Shown: positions 11,517-20,341 of the stretch, in pieces
Position numbering within the stretch: the first letter of the stretch is position 1
How the letters are laid out: every line of letters begins with the position of its first letter
NCBI GenBank assembly: GCA_025403435.1
Contig: CM046333.1
Span: 13,665,770-13,729,769, forward strand
Source of the DNA: Artocarpus heterophyllus
Lineage: Eukaryota > Streptophyta > Magnoliopsida > Rosales > Moraceae
Reading direction: 5' to 3'
Length of the DNA stretch: 64,000 nt
Program-made: the position numbers and the translations under genes
The notes under the pieces: generated by a model
The model's input: the letters and a program-made list of their open reading frames with translations, nothing else
Database searches by the model: none
What the model was told of the DNA's origin: nothing

Positions 11517-12475
11517 TTTATATATGTTAACTAAGTGTTGCCTCCAACTTTTTTTTTTAATTTTTCTTCAATAATTTCCTCTGTCAAACATTTCGGTGTC
11601 CTTTTTTTTTCTTCCTTTTTCAGGCTAACCCCTCCACTCTCTATTCCTTTCTACAAAGATAGATCAATTGGAAAAAAATAGTGACATAATACAACAATTT
11701 AACGACAATTCGCCGCACATTTGGTCTAAAAAGGTTGACCCAGCTACTTAGTGTCTCCAACTTTAATTGATACGATAATTTTTTTTTCCTGCTTTTTGTT
11801 TGGAAAGGGCTTTGTTGCATCAATTAGTAGTGAAAACGGTGAATAAATTAGGGATTAGTAACTACTATTTAGGTAATTATTCATGGTAAAAAAGAGAGTT
11901 TAAAAAAGGGCAGCAAGTAGTGGAACAACTCACTAAAGAACAACCGAAAAGGAGGACAAGGCCACTGGGATAACATTAATATTACTTTCACGTTACAGTT
12001 TACAAATCTAAACATGTTTGGAATCTAATCACTGATAATTATAGCAACAAACAGCAAATTAGCAAACAAATTAGGATTTTCAAAAAGAAAAAAGAAAAGA
12101 TTCTCTAAAAATATAAAATACAAAATCCATTCTATGTATCACGAAAAATGTACACGGCAGCAAAATCTTGTCCCAGGAAGTGGCAAGAAAGCTGTACACA
12201 TTTAAATCTAATACAGACAGTACTTTTTAAGTAAGTAAAAGCTATCAAAAGCTGGTGACTTGGAGAATATTGGGATTTTCTTAACTCCCACACCAGATCA
12301 CCCTTTTGCCGAAAATAAAAGAGCTTCAGGAACAAACCACGAAAAAAAAAACAAAAAACAAAAAAAAAAAGAAGAGTAAAGTAACATGCGAAGTCAAAAA
12401 ATGAAAAAAAAAAAAAACAAACAAACAAAGTGAAAAAAAAAAAGTGACCGGCATGAGAAGAGATGATGATGGTGA

Positions 12476-13555
12476 TCATCTTTTCCAACTTCGACTCCTG
12501 GATAATGGATCTCTGATTCCACCAACAACCCAAGTCTCGTTGGCGATATCAGATGAAATCTTGTAGAAATCGGGGTCGTATCTCATGACGACCATGCTGC
12601 TCTCCTTCATCTTCCTCTTCTCGTCCTCCATCAAACACTTCAAACTCCTCTTACTTCTCTCTTCCTCTCCTCTCTCTTCTTCTTGTTCTTCATGATCTTG
12701 ATCCTTCTCATCATCGTCTTCTTCTTCTTCCTCTCTCTCTTCCAACCAACTCTTCGCAGGCGCAGACCGACACCGCATCAGCAGCAAAGCATTCGGAGGC
12801 GGAACGGCTGGCCCACCACCACCGGAGACTCCTTCCTCATGATCGGACTCATTATTCACTCTCTGATCTCTCTTGTCATAATTATTATGTTCATGATCAT
12901 GATTCTGTTCCTCCTGCAAAACCATAAACCACTTGGAGAAGACGGTTCTAGAACCTTCGGTGGTCGTTTCCCTCGAACGTTCCTCATAGTCCTCGTCCAA
13001 TTCCTCATCCTCGTCTCCGTCCTCGTCATCGGTGGTGACGCTGTTCCCGTGATGGAACGACCCGAAGCACCTGAAATCAAAGCGGATGCTCCGGAGACAC
13101 GTGAGGAACTGCATGACCTCCTTCTTGAACCCCAGGGCCTCGGCCCAGTGGGGTTTCTTCCTCTGCTTTTTGTTATTATGCATCCTCTCGATCTCCTCCA
13201 TCACCGACTGCCAGCTCTTGCACGGCCCCCCGGTCGTCTTGTGCCTCACTTTGATCTGCCCGGCGCAGGTCACTTTTGGCGACGTCGGCTCCGACACCAG
13301 CTCCGAGCCCATGGCCTTCGTCTTGGCCCATAACATTGGGCTGGCTTGCCCCGCGCTGCCTCCTCCTCCTCTTCCCTTGGTGCTTGATTTCTTCAGGTGG
13401 TGGTGGAGATGGCGGTGGTGATGATGGCGCTTGTTGGGCTCCGATGACCTTGCCGGGCTGCAAATGGGCTTCGGCATAAGGCTGAGATGGGCCCGTGATG
13501 GAAAGCAGACCAACAGATCCGCTGCTGGAGCTCCTTTTGCTTCTCTTTTCTTCAT
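12476..13555 (-). CDS. Conserved plant protein of unknown function, acidic, single exon
   Basis: A 359-residue uninterrupted frame. The start ATG at 13555 opens MKKREAKGAPAADLLVCFP, and no better upstream ATG is in frame. Order: a basic N-terminus with a histidine run (HHHHRHLHHHL, about residues 44-54); a central conserved-looking block with SWQSVMEEIERMH, KKPHWAEALGFKKEVMQFL and CLRSIRFDFRCFGSFH (about 114-168); long aspartate/glutamate runs (DEDGDEDEELDEDYEE and a longer one near 277-300); MRCRSAPAKSW; and a C-terminal MRYDPDFYKISSDI block ending in SRSRSWKR. No signal peptide, membrane segment or enzyme motif was seen. The pattern is that of a plant-specific protein without assigned function, possibly nuclear from its basic clusters. 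The frame is GC-richer than its surroundings and codon-like throughout, so it is very likely a real gene. Confidence 0.8.
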   Translation of the reverse strand: MKKREAKGAPAADLLVCFPSRAHLSLMPKPICSPARSSEPNKRHHHHRHLHHHLKKSSTKGRGGGGSAGQASPMLWAKTKAMGSELVSEPTSPKVTCAGQIKVRHKTTGGPCKSWQSVMEEIERMHNNKKQRKKPHWAEALGFKKEVMQFLTCLRSIRFDFRCFGSFHHGNSVTTDDEDGDEDEELDEDYEERSRETTTEGSRTVFSKWFMVLQEEQNHDHEHNNYDKRDQRVNNESDHEEGVSGGGGPAVPPPNALLLMRCRSAPAKSWLEEREEEEEDDDEKDQDHEEQEEERGEEERSKRSLKCLMEDEKRKMKESSMVVMRYDPDFYKISSDIANETWVVGGIRDPLSRSRSWKR

Positions 13556-14071
13556 TTCCTTTGTTTGATTGATTTACCTTTCTCCCTGTGTTTCTGTTTC
13601 TGTCTTCTTAGATCTTGTGTTTGATTATGGTTTTTCTTGGGTTTCCGGGTTTTGTGTTTTGGAGGATGGTTTTTAAAAGAAAGCAAGAGCGAAGGATTGG
13701 CACACTTTGACAGCTTTCCTCTTCTTTCCTTTATTATTATTGTTTTTTTAAATGCCTTCTCTTTAGTCTTTACCATCTGTTTGTTCATATTTTTATTTTT
13801 TAAAACACTCCTTTTTGCTTCTCTGTGGTGTGGTCACAAGAGAGCTCCGGTCTTAGCCAGTTAGCACTTCCACCTTTTTAGTTTTCTTTTTCTTTTTAAG
13901 TGTTTTTAATTAATACTCACGCAGACATGCTTAAAGGAATAAAAATATGAGGACAGAAGGATGAATGGGAAAACTTTAGAATAGCCCACGAGCTGTGTTT
14001 CATGATCCAATCATTACGTCAACTTGTGAGCCCCTTCCAAGTTATAATTGTATTGCCCTTTGGATGGTGGC
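13556..14071. other. Upstream region of the 12476-13555 gene
   Basis: Read on the minus strand, this holds the probable 5' UTR (a purine-rich leader at 13556-13700) and promoter. No motif could be fixed with confidence. It ends at the gypsy insertion, about 0.5 kb upstream of the start codon. Confidence 0.5.
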
Positions 14072-14150
14072 TAGTTGTCACGCCCCACCAAGCCACGAGG
14101 AGGCTACACACTTGTCTTGGGCGTTTTTGGAGGAAAGCATAGCCCAAGTG

Positions 14151-14280
14151 AGATTCTAGAAGGGTCCAGACTGTTCTACAATGTTCTGCAGCATTCCAGG
14201 AGGTTCCAGCACAGTCCAGAATCATCCTGATGAATCTAGCAGATCCTGGAAGACTCAAGACTGCTCTAGAACTCTCTAGA
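14151..14280 (+). repeat. Degenerate 10-bp tandem array in U3 of the gypsy LTR
   Basis: Thirteen consecutive decamers in exact register. TC stands at positions 5-6 of 12 of them (CC in the other), and most have AG or TA-G at 7-9; the consensus is close to AGnnTCCAGA. Examples: AGATTCTAGA, AGGGTCCAGA, CTGTTCTACA, ATGTTCTGCA, GCATTCCAGG. The phase is lost abruptly on both sides. The period equals about one DNA turn. Confidence 0.85.
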
Positions 14281-14323
14281 ATATTTTATTTGTAAATATC
14301 TTCCACACTATGCTAGAACATTC
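14154..14323 (+). promoter_or_regulatory. Candidate heat-shock-element cores in the LTR
   Basis: TTCTAGAA at 14154-14161 and GAACATTC at 14316-14323 both fit the paired nGAAn core (TTCnnGAA and GAAnnTTC). Further single TTC units at 14174, 14184, 14194 and 14204 are 10 bp apart. They lie 80-250 bp upstream of the TATA box. Binding by heat-shock factors is inference. Confidence 0.4.
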
Positions 14324-14398
14324 TAGACAGTAAATAGTAGCCGTTAGATCGTTGTAAAGATCAATGTAATCTAGACCGTCCATTAGTTGGGAGGATGG

Positions 14399-14408
14399 CT
14401 ATAAATAG
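14399..14408 (+). promoter_or_regulatory. TATA box of the gypsy LTR promoter
   Basis: CTATAAATAG, a near-consensus plant TATA box, lies about 190 bp before the LTR end. Transcription would start about 30 bp downstream. The same sequence is in the 3' LTR at 19624-19633. Confidence 0.75.
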
Positions 14409-14588
14409 GACCATCCCCTTCATTTGTAAATCATCCAAGGAAATCTAAGAAAAGCCTTTCCAAAGTTCTCCTTGTTCTCTCTTGTTCCCTTGAGTTCTAG
14501 GCAAGAGCGTGAGTGAGTTAGGCTGACTTAGCATCGAGGCATTGCTAAGGCCGCACGAGTAGTTTGAAGAAATTAAGCTCGTGACAGT

Positions 14589-14600
14589 TGGTATCAGAGC
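14589..14600 (+). other. Primer binding site of the gypsy element
   Basis: TGGTATCAGAGC, two bases after the LTR. It is the exact complement type for the 3' end of initiator tRNA-Met. Confidence 0.95.
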
Positions 14601-14618
14601 GAGGCTCAGGCTGAGACA

Positions 14619-17600
14619 ATGGCTAAGAACAATGCTGCTCAAAGGGCCACGGGAGCCAACCCTTCCGACGTGGAGGTGACGCAAGAACGAGGCCGCGAAG
14701 AAATAGTCAACCCCAACGTTGTGGCTAAGCGGGGTCGATCTAAGGACGTGATCTCTAGTTTTGACTCACGCCTATCTCGGGTAGAGGAGGACGTGAGTGG
14801 CGTGGAGGCCCAGGTGGATGACCTAAGCCAACGGGTGGATGGCCTAGAAGCGGAGGATGCCGCTATCCACACTGCGATCCGAGGCATGTTGCTTCAACTA
14901 GAGGAATCCTTGCGGGCCGAAATTGAGAAGGTTCGTGAGGAGTTTGCGGGAGAGCTCACCAAAATGCGTCGAGCCCACGAGATGGAGTTGAACAGCACAC
15001 TCACACGCATTGAGGATATGCGTGGGGACTTAGCCCTTTGCAAGCGGGCATTGGCGACAGGGTCCAGCGGTAGCACCGTTGAAGCTAGGCGCATTGATGT
15101 GCCAAAGCCTAAGAGTTTCGGGGGATCACGCAATGCACGAGAGGTGGACAACTTCTTGTGGGGCCTAGACCAATACTTTGGAGCCATGGCCATCACAGAC
15201 GAGGACGCCAAGATCCAGTCTGCGGCTCTTTATCTCAATGACACAGCCATGCTGTGGTGGAGGAGAAGACGGGGAGACATCGAAAAAGGTACGTGTACCA
15301 TGACTACCTTTGATGACTTTAAAAGAGAGCTTAAAAGGCAATTTTATCCCGAGAATGCTGAGGATGAGGCTAGAGCTCGTCTGCGAAGGCTTAAACAATC
15401 AGGGTCTATTCGTGATTATGTTAAGGACTTCACTAACTTGGTACTTGAGATCCCTGATTTGTCGGACAAAGACGCACTCTTCAATTTTATGGATGGGCTC
15501 CAACAATGGGCCAAGACCGAGCTAAGGCGACGTGGGGTACAAGACCTTGCCACTGCCATAGCTGTGGCCGAAAGCCTGATTGACTATGCAAGCCAAAAGG
15601 AGTCCACCAACAAGCCGAAGGATAAGAAGGGTGGTCAAGCCAAAGGTGGGGGAGACAAAGGCCAACGCAGAGACGAGCACCGCCAAGATAACACCTCAAG
15701 GGGCAAAGACAAAGGCAAACAAAGGGACAACAAGAGTTCAAGTAGGTCCAACAACAAATGCTTCCTTTGTGATGGTCCCCACTGGGCTAGGGATTGCCCA
15801 CAGAAAAGAGCTTTAAATTCGCTCCTCGCAAGTCATCAAGACGGGACGGAGTCCGATGGTGGCAACAATGGTGCACACATGGGGTCCTTACAGCTACTCA
15901 ATGTGATCCAATCTGCTCCCAAGACCCAAGCGAAAGGCCTACTCTTTGTGGACGTGTCCATTGGAGGGAAACCAACGGTAGCCATGCTTGATACAGGTGC
16001 GACCCACAACTTTATTTCAATCGAAGAAGCCCAAAGGTTAGGACTTAAGGCGACTGGTGGAGGGGGCTCCATCAAGGCAGTTAATTCAGCTGCTCGACCC
16101 ATTCATGGCATAGCTCGAGGAGTTAAGACCAGCGTGGGAGCCTGGTCCGGACATATGGACTTCTCCGTAGTTCCAATGGATGACTTTAGGGTCGTCCTGG
16201 GATTGGAATTCTTGGATCAAGTCAAGGCATTCCCAGTACCATTCGCCAACAGCATGTGCATCATGGACGGCGATAAGGCTTGTGTGGTACCGACAACAAG
16301 GACCAACAAGCAAGGCGTAAAGGTGCTCTCAGCAATGCAATTTAAGAAGGGCATCCGGAGGGACGAGGAAAGCTACTTGGCTATCCTCAAGGAGCATGAT
16401 AATGAAGAACAAGGGCCACTAGAAGTCGAGCCAAGGGAGGTAGCAGCTGTCCTCGAGGAGTTCAAGGACGTTGCACCAGCAGAGTTACCAAAGAAGCTAC
16501 CACCAAGGAGGGAGGTAGACCATCAGATCGAGTTGGAACCAGGGACAAAGCCACCAGCCATGGGTGCATATCGTATGGCACCACCAGAATTGGCGGAACT
16601 AAGAAGGCAACTCAAGGAGTTACTTGATGCAGGGTTCATCAGGCCTTCCAAAGCCCCGTTCGGCGCACCAGTCCTGTTCCAAAAGAAGAAGGATGGTTCC
16701 TTGCGCATGTGCATCGACTACAGAGCTCTCAACAAAATCACGGTAAAGAACAAATACCCCATCCCTCTGATTGCTGACCTGTTTGATCAACTAGGTCATG
16801 CCCGCTACTTCTCGAAGTTAGACCTTCGCTCGGGGTATTACCAAGTTCGCATAGCCGAAGGAGACGAACCAAAGACCACATGTGTTACAAGGTACGGGTC
16901 TTATGAATTCTTGGTTATGCCATTTGGACTAACCAATGCACCTGCTACATTTTGTACTTTGATGAACAAGTTATTCCATCCATATCTCGACCAATTTGTG
17001 GTCGTCTATTTGGACGACATAGTGGTGTATAGCAAGACCTTGGAAGAGCACGTGCAGCACTTGAGACAGGTGTTTAAGGTGCTACGAGACAACGAGCTAT
17101 ACATCAAGAAGGAGAAGTGTTCCTTTGCCAAGCCGGAGGTATCCTTCTTGGGGCACAAGATCAAGGGTGGCCAACTAATGATGGAAGATGACAAGGTGCA
17201 TGCAATCCAAACTTGGGAACCACCAACCAAGGTACATGAGTTGCGATCTTTTCTTGGGCTAGTAAACTACTACCGCCGTTTTATCAAGAGTTATTCGGCG
17301 AGGGCTGCTCCACTGACCGACCTTCTCAAGAAAAACAAAGCATGGGACTGGACAGAGAAGTGTCAAGGGGCCTTTGAAGATCTGAAGAAAGCAATCAGTG
17401 AGGAACCCGTACTCAGCCTACCCGATCACACCAAGCCATATGAGGTACACACAGATGCCTCAGACTTTGCCATAGGGGGCGTTCTTATGCAGGAAGGACA
17501 CCCAATTGCATATGAAAGCCGAAAGCTTAATGAGACTGAGCGACGCTACACAGTACAAGAGAAAGAGATGACAGCCGTCGTCCATTGCCTTAGAGTGTGG

Positions 17601-19289
17601 CGCCATTATCTACTTGGGTCTAAGTTCGTGATAATGACTGACAACATTGCAACAAGCTACTTCCAGACCCAAAAGAAACTCAGTCCAAAGCAAGCTAGAT
17701 GGCAAGACTTCTTGGCTGAATTCGATTATGTCATGGAGTACAAGCCAGGAAGGGTGAATGTGATAGCTGATGCGCTGAGTCGAAAGGCCGAGCTTTCGAG
17801 CATTTCCCAAGTCACTAGCCCATTATTGAGCAAAATCAAGGAGGGACTAAAGGCGGACCCTCAAGCACAAAGTATCATTGCCTTGGCGAACGAGGGCAAA
17901 ACACGAAGGTTTTGGCTAGCTGATGACATCCTCTACACCAAGGGCAACCGAATGTACGTACCAAAGTGGGCCAATTTGAGGAAAGACTTAATAAAGGAGT
18001 GTCATGACTCCTTATGGGCGGGCCACCCAGGTATGAAGCGCACACTTGCTCTCTTAAAGTCTGTCTACTATTGGCCTAACATGCGAGATGGGGTCGAGGA
18101 ATATGTGAGGACCTGCCTTGTCTGCCAACAAGATAAGATAGTCCAACAGCAACCAGGTGGCATGCTCAACCCACTACCCATTCCAGAGAGACCATGGGAA
18201 AGCGTCTCTATGGACTTCATCACCTGCCTACCGAAGTCCGATGGATGTGGAAGCATTATGGTCATAGTGGACAGGTTTAGCAAGTATGCCACTTTCATTG
18301 CAGCGCCAACTGACTGCACAGCAGAGGACGCAGCCAGACTATTCCTCCGCAACGTAGTCAAACTTTGGGGCGTTCCAACAAGCATCATCAGTGACCGAGA
18401 CCCTCGTTTCACTGGAAGGTTTTGGACGGAGCTGTTCAAGATGCTAGGGTCAGACTTGAACTTCTCAACAAGCTTCCATCCGCAAAGCGACGGCCAAACG
18501 GAACGCATCAACGCTCTATTGGAGCTCTACTTGCGGCACTATGTGAGTGCCAACCAACGGGACTGGGCCAAGCTTTTAGACGTTGCACAATTTTCCTACA
18601 ACTTGCAACAAAGTGAGGCCACCAACAAGAGTCCTTTTGAGATCGTCATGGGACAACAGCCAACAACCCCTCTTTCCCTTGCCACTCGCTATGAAGGGAA
18701 GAGCCCTGCTGCGTTCAAATTCGCTAAGTCATGGCATGAGCAGGCAGAACTAGCTCGGGCATCATTGCACAAAGCAACGAAGCGCATGAAGAAATGGGCC
18801 GACAAGAAGAGGAGGCACATAGAGTTTAAGGAAGGAGACCTTGTCTTAGTTAAGCTTTTGCCACAACAGTTCAAGACATTCAGGAAGGTCCATAAGGGGC
18901 TAATACGCAAGTATGAAGGACCTTTCGAGGTAATCAAGCGTATAGGTAAGGTCTCATATAAACTCCACCTCCCACCCAAGCTAAAGATTCATCCAGTCTT
19001 CCACGTAAGTATGCTCAAACCGTACCATGAAGACATGGAAGATCCAGAAAGAGGAGTCTCCCATCGAGCACCCACAGCTGTGGTCACCTCCTTTGACAAA
19101 GAGGTGGACGAAATACTAGCGGATCGAGTCATCCGAAGACGAGGCGTGCCAAGCTACAGGGAGTACTTTATTAAATGGAAGGGACTGCCGGACACCGAGG
19201 CTAGTTGGGAAACTGAGGAGGCACTTTGGCAATTCAAAGATCGGATCCAACAATACCACAAGGACGCGACGAGGGCGTCGCGAGCATAG
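14619..19289 (+). CDS. Gag-Pol polyprotein of the gypsy chromovirus, intact
   Basis: One frame of 1,556 residues, ATG 18 bases after the PBS. Order with rough residues: N-terminal coiled coil (50-150); Gag core ([25 protein letters not shown]; 150-320); CCHC knuckle [13 protein letters not shown] (about 380); protease with intact active site LDTGATHNF (about 457); reverse transcriptase with catalytic YLDD (about 797); RNase H with [11 protein letters not shown] (about 943) and MTDN; integrase zinc finger ([15 protein letters not shown]; 1130-1170) and DDE core (MDFITCLP about 1197, SDRDPRF about 1258, [12 protein letters not shown] about 1287); and a C-terminal chromodomain ([22 protein letters not shown]; about 1495-1545). 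The chromodomain can direct integration to marked chromatin in this group. All catalytic residues looked for are present. No frameshift separates gag and pol, as is common in chromoviruses. Confidence 0.96.
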   Translation: MAKNNAAQRATGANPSDVEVTQERGREEIVNPNVVAKRGRSKDVISSFDSRLSRVEEDVSGVEAQVDDLSQRVDGLEAEDAAIHTAIRGMLLQLEESLRAEIEKVREEFAGELTKMRRAHEMELNSTLTRIEDMRGDLALCKRALATGSSGSTVEARRIDVPKPKSFGGSRNAREVDNFLWGLDQYFGAMAITDEDAKIQSAALYLNDTAMLWWRRRRGDIEKGTCTMTTFDDFKRELKRQFYPENAEDEARARLRRLKQSGSIRDYVKDFTNLVLEIPDLSDKDALFNFMDGLQQWAKTELRRRGVQDLATAIAVAESLIDYASQKESTNKPKDKKGGQAKGGGDKGQRRDEHRQDNTSRGKDKGKQRDNKSSSRSNNKCFLCDGPHWARDCPQKRALNSLLASHQDGTESDGGNNGAHMGSLQLLNVIQSAPKTQAKGLLFVDVSIGGKPTVAMLDTGATHNFISIEEAQRLGLKATGGGGSIKAVNSAARPIHGIARGVKTSVGAWSGHMDFSVVPMDDFRVVLGLEFLDQVKAFPVPFANSMCIMDGDKACVVPTTRTNKQGVKVLSAMQFKKGIRRDEESYLAILKEHDNEEQGPLEVEPREVAAVLEEFKDVAPAELPKKLPPRREVDHQIELEPGTKPPAMGAYRMAPPELAELRRQLKELLDAGFIRPSKAPFGAPVLFQKKKDGSLRMCIDYRALNKITVKNKYPIPLIADLFDQLGHARYFSKLDLRSGYYQVRIAEGDEPKTTCVTRYGSYEFLVMPFGLTNAPATFCTLMNKLFHPYLDQFVVVYLDDIVVYSKTLEEHVQHLRQVFKVLRDNELYIKKEKCSFAKPEVSFLGHKIKGGQLMMEDDKVHAIQTWEPPTKVHELRSFLGLVNYYRRFIKSYSARAAPLTDLLKKNKAWDWTEKCQGAFEDLKKAISEEPVLSLPDHTKPYEVHTDASDFAIGGVLMQEGHPIAYESRKLNETERRYTVQEKEMTAVVHCLRVWRHYLLGSKFVIMTDNIATSYFQTQKKLSPKQARWQDFLAEFDYVMEYKPGRVNVIADALSRKAELSSISQVTSPLLSKIKEGLKADPQAQSIIALANEGKTRRFWLADDILYTKGNRMYVPKWANLRKDLIKECHDSLWAGHPGMKRTLALLKSVYYWPNMRDGVEEYVRTCLVCQQDKIVQQQPGGMLNPLPIPERPWESVSMDFITCLPKSDGCGSIMVIVDRFSKYATFIAAPTDCTAEDAARLFLRNVVKLWGVPTSIISDRDPRFTGRFWTELFKMLGSDLNFSTSFHPQSDGQTERINALLELYLRHYVSANQRDWAKLLDVAQFSYNLQQSEATNKSPFEIVMGQQPTTPLSLATRYEGKSPAAFKFAKSWHEQAELARASLHKATKRMKKWADKKRRHIEFKEGDLVLVKLLPQQFKTFRKVHKGLIRKYEGPFEVIKRIGKVSYKLHLPPKLKIHPVFHVSMLKPYHEDMEDPERGVSHRAPTAVVTSFDKEVDEILADRVIRRRGVPSYREYFIKWKGLPDTEASWETEEALWQFKDRIQQYHKDATRASRA

Positions 19290-19300
19290 GTGGGGGAGAA
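19290..19300 (+). other. Polypurine tract of the gypsy element
   Basis: GTGGGGGAGAA directly before the 3' LTR, one base after the stop codon of the polyprotein. Confidence 0.9.
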
Positions 19301-19811
19301 TGTCACGCCCCACCAAGCCACGAGGAGGCTACACACTTGTCTTGGGCGTTTTTGGAGGAAAGCATAGCCCAAGTGAGATTCTAGAAGGGTCCAGACTGTT
19401 CTACAATGTTCTGCAGCATTCCAGGAGGTTCCAGCACAGTCCAGAATCATCCTGATGAATCTAGCAGATCCTGGAAGACTCAAGACTGCTCTAGAACTCT
19501 CTAGAATATTTTATTTGTAAATATCTTCCACACTATGCTAGAACATTCTAGACAGTAAATAGTAGCCGTTAGATCGTTGTAAAGATCAATGTAATCTAGA
19601 CCGTCCATTAGTTGGGAGGATGGCTATAAATAGGACCATCCCCTTCATTTGTAAATCATCCAAGGAAATCTAAGAAAAGCCTTTCCAAAGTTCTCCTTGT
19701 TCTCTCTTGTTCCCTTGAGTTCTAGGCAAGAGCGTGAGTGAGTTAGGCTGACTTAGCATCGAGGCATTGCTAAGGCCGCACGAGTAGTTTGAAGAAATTA
19801 AGCTCGTGACA
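19301..19811 (+). repeat. 3' LTR of the gypsy element
   Basis: Reads identical to 14076-14586, including the phased array (19376-19505), the heat-shock-like cores (19379-19386, 19541-19548) and the TATA box. Confidence 0.95.
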
Positions 19812-19815
19812 TAGT

Positions 19816-20336
19816 GCCCACTTACAACTACCAAGTCCCTTCCCCCCTCCCCCCTCCTCTTTCTATGGAACCCACGTTTAACGACTTACAAAATTATTTT
19901 TTTTTGGGTGCTCAAACTAGACTTTGTAATTTGTATAGTTATGATTTCTTCTTTTATTTTGTTTTTTCTTTTCTTAATGAATTTCCTTTTACTTTTTTTT
20001 TTTGACACAAATGAATGCCTTCTTACCAACATCATTTCCAAAGTAAAAGCAAACTTCAAGTGGACGGCTTTCCTTTTTGTTCTCTTTTAATTTCCTACAA
20101 GATCCAACCAACTCTGGGTATTGTAACAGTAGTATGAACAAAAAAGCCAAATTAAGTTTTTTGAACCTCCAAAGAGATTGTTTGAGAACATAGTTAGAAC
20201 TACAAATTAAAACTAAAATATTACACTATGTGAAAGTTTTATGTAAAAGTTTTATACTGTAACAAACTTTTACATTAAACAGTAACATGTGAGTGTTGTA
20301 CATTATAGCAGTTGGAACTAATAAATTTACCAAAAA
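19816..20336. other. Short spacer between two LTR elements
   Basis: T-rich DNA without a gene. 20175-20335 is a member of the dispersed AT-rich family (GTTAGAACTA ... AAAGTTTTAT ... GTTGGAACTA) that recurs across the window. Confidence 0.5.
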
Positions 20337-20341
20337 CTACT

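Larger units (their letters stand above)
9116..12475. other. AT-rich intergenic region
   Basis: No convincing gene on either strand. It holds a SINE-like element (9862-10010), two microsatellites (10114-10156 and 11475-11516), and one worn member of a dispersed family with the opening GTTTGGTAAGTTCT near 10927. The last 340 bases (12132-12475) are A-rich and are probably the 3' UTR and flank of the minus-strand gene that ends at 12476. Confidence 0.6.
14076..14586 (+). repeat. 5' LTR of the gypsy element
   Basis: Starts TGTCACGCCCC, ends CTCGTGACA. It carries a 10-bp phased array (14151-14280), heat-shock-element-like cores and a TATA box (14399-14408), so it should hold the element's promoter. 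Confidence 0.95.
14076..19811 (+). mobile_element. Ty3/gypsy chromovirus, complete, apparently intact and young
   Basis: 5,736 bp with two 511-bp LTRs (14076-14586 and 19301-19811) that read identical by eye. A perfect PBS and a purine tract are present, and the single Gag-Pol frame has no interruption. The LTR ends carry a 7-bp inverted repeat, TGTCACG..CGTGACA. Flanking TAGT (14072-14075 and 19812-19815) is a 4-bp target duplication; five is more usual. The pol sequence ([30 protein letters not shown]) and the C-terminal chromodomain suggest the Galadriel/Monkey chromovirus lineage, which is judged from memory of the family. Identical LTRs mean a recent insertion, and the element may still be able to move. 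Confidence 0.96.

Noticed and set aside
12683..13333. 216-codon plus-strand frame
   Set aside because: Antisense shadow of the acidic protein gene; its low-complexity I/L/F content comes from Asp/Glu runs on the other strand.
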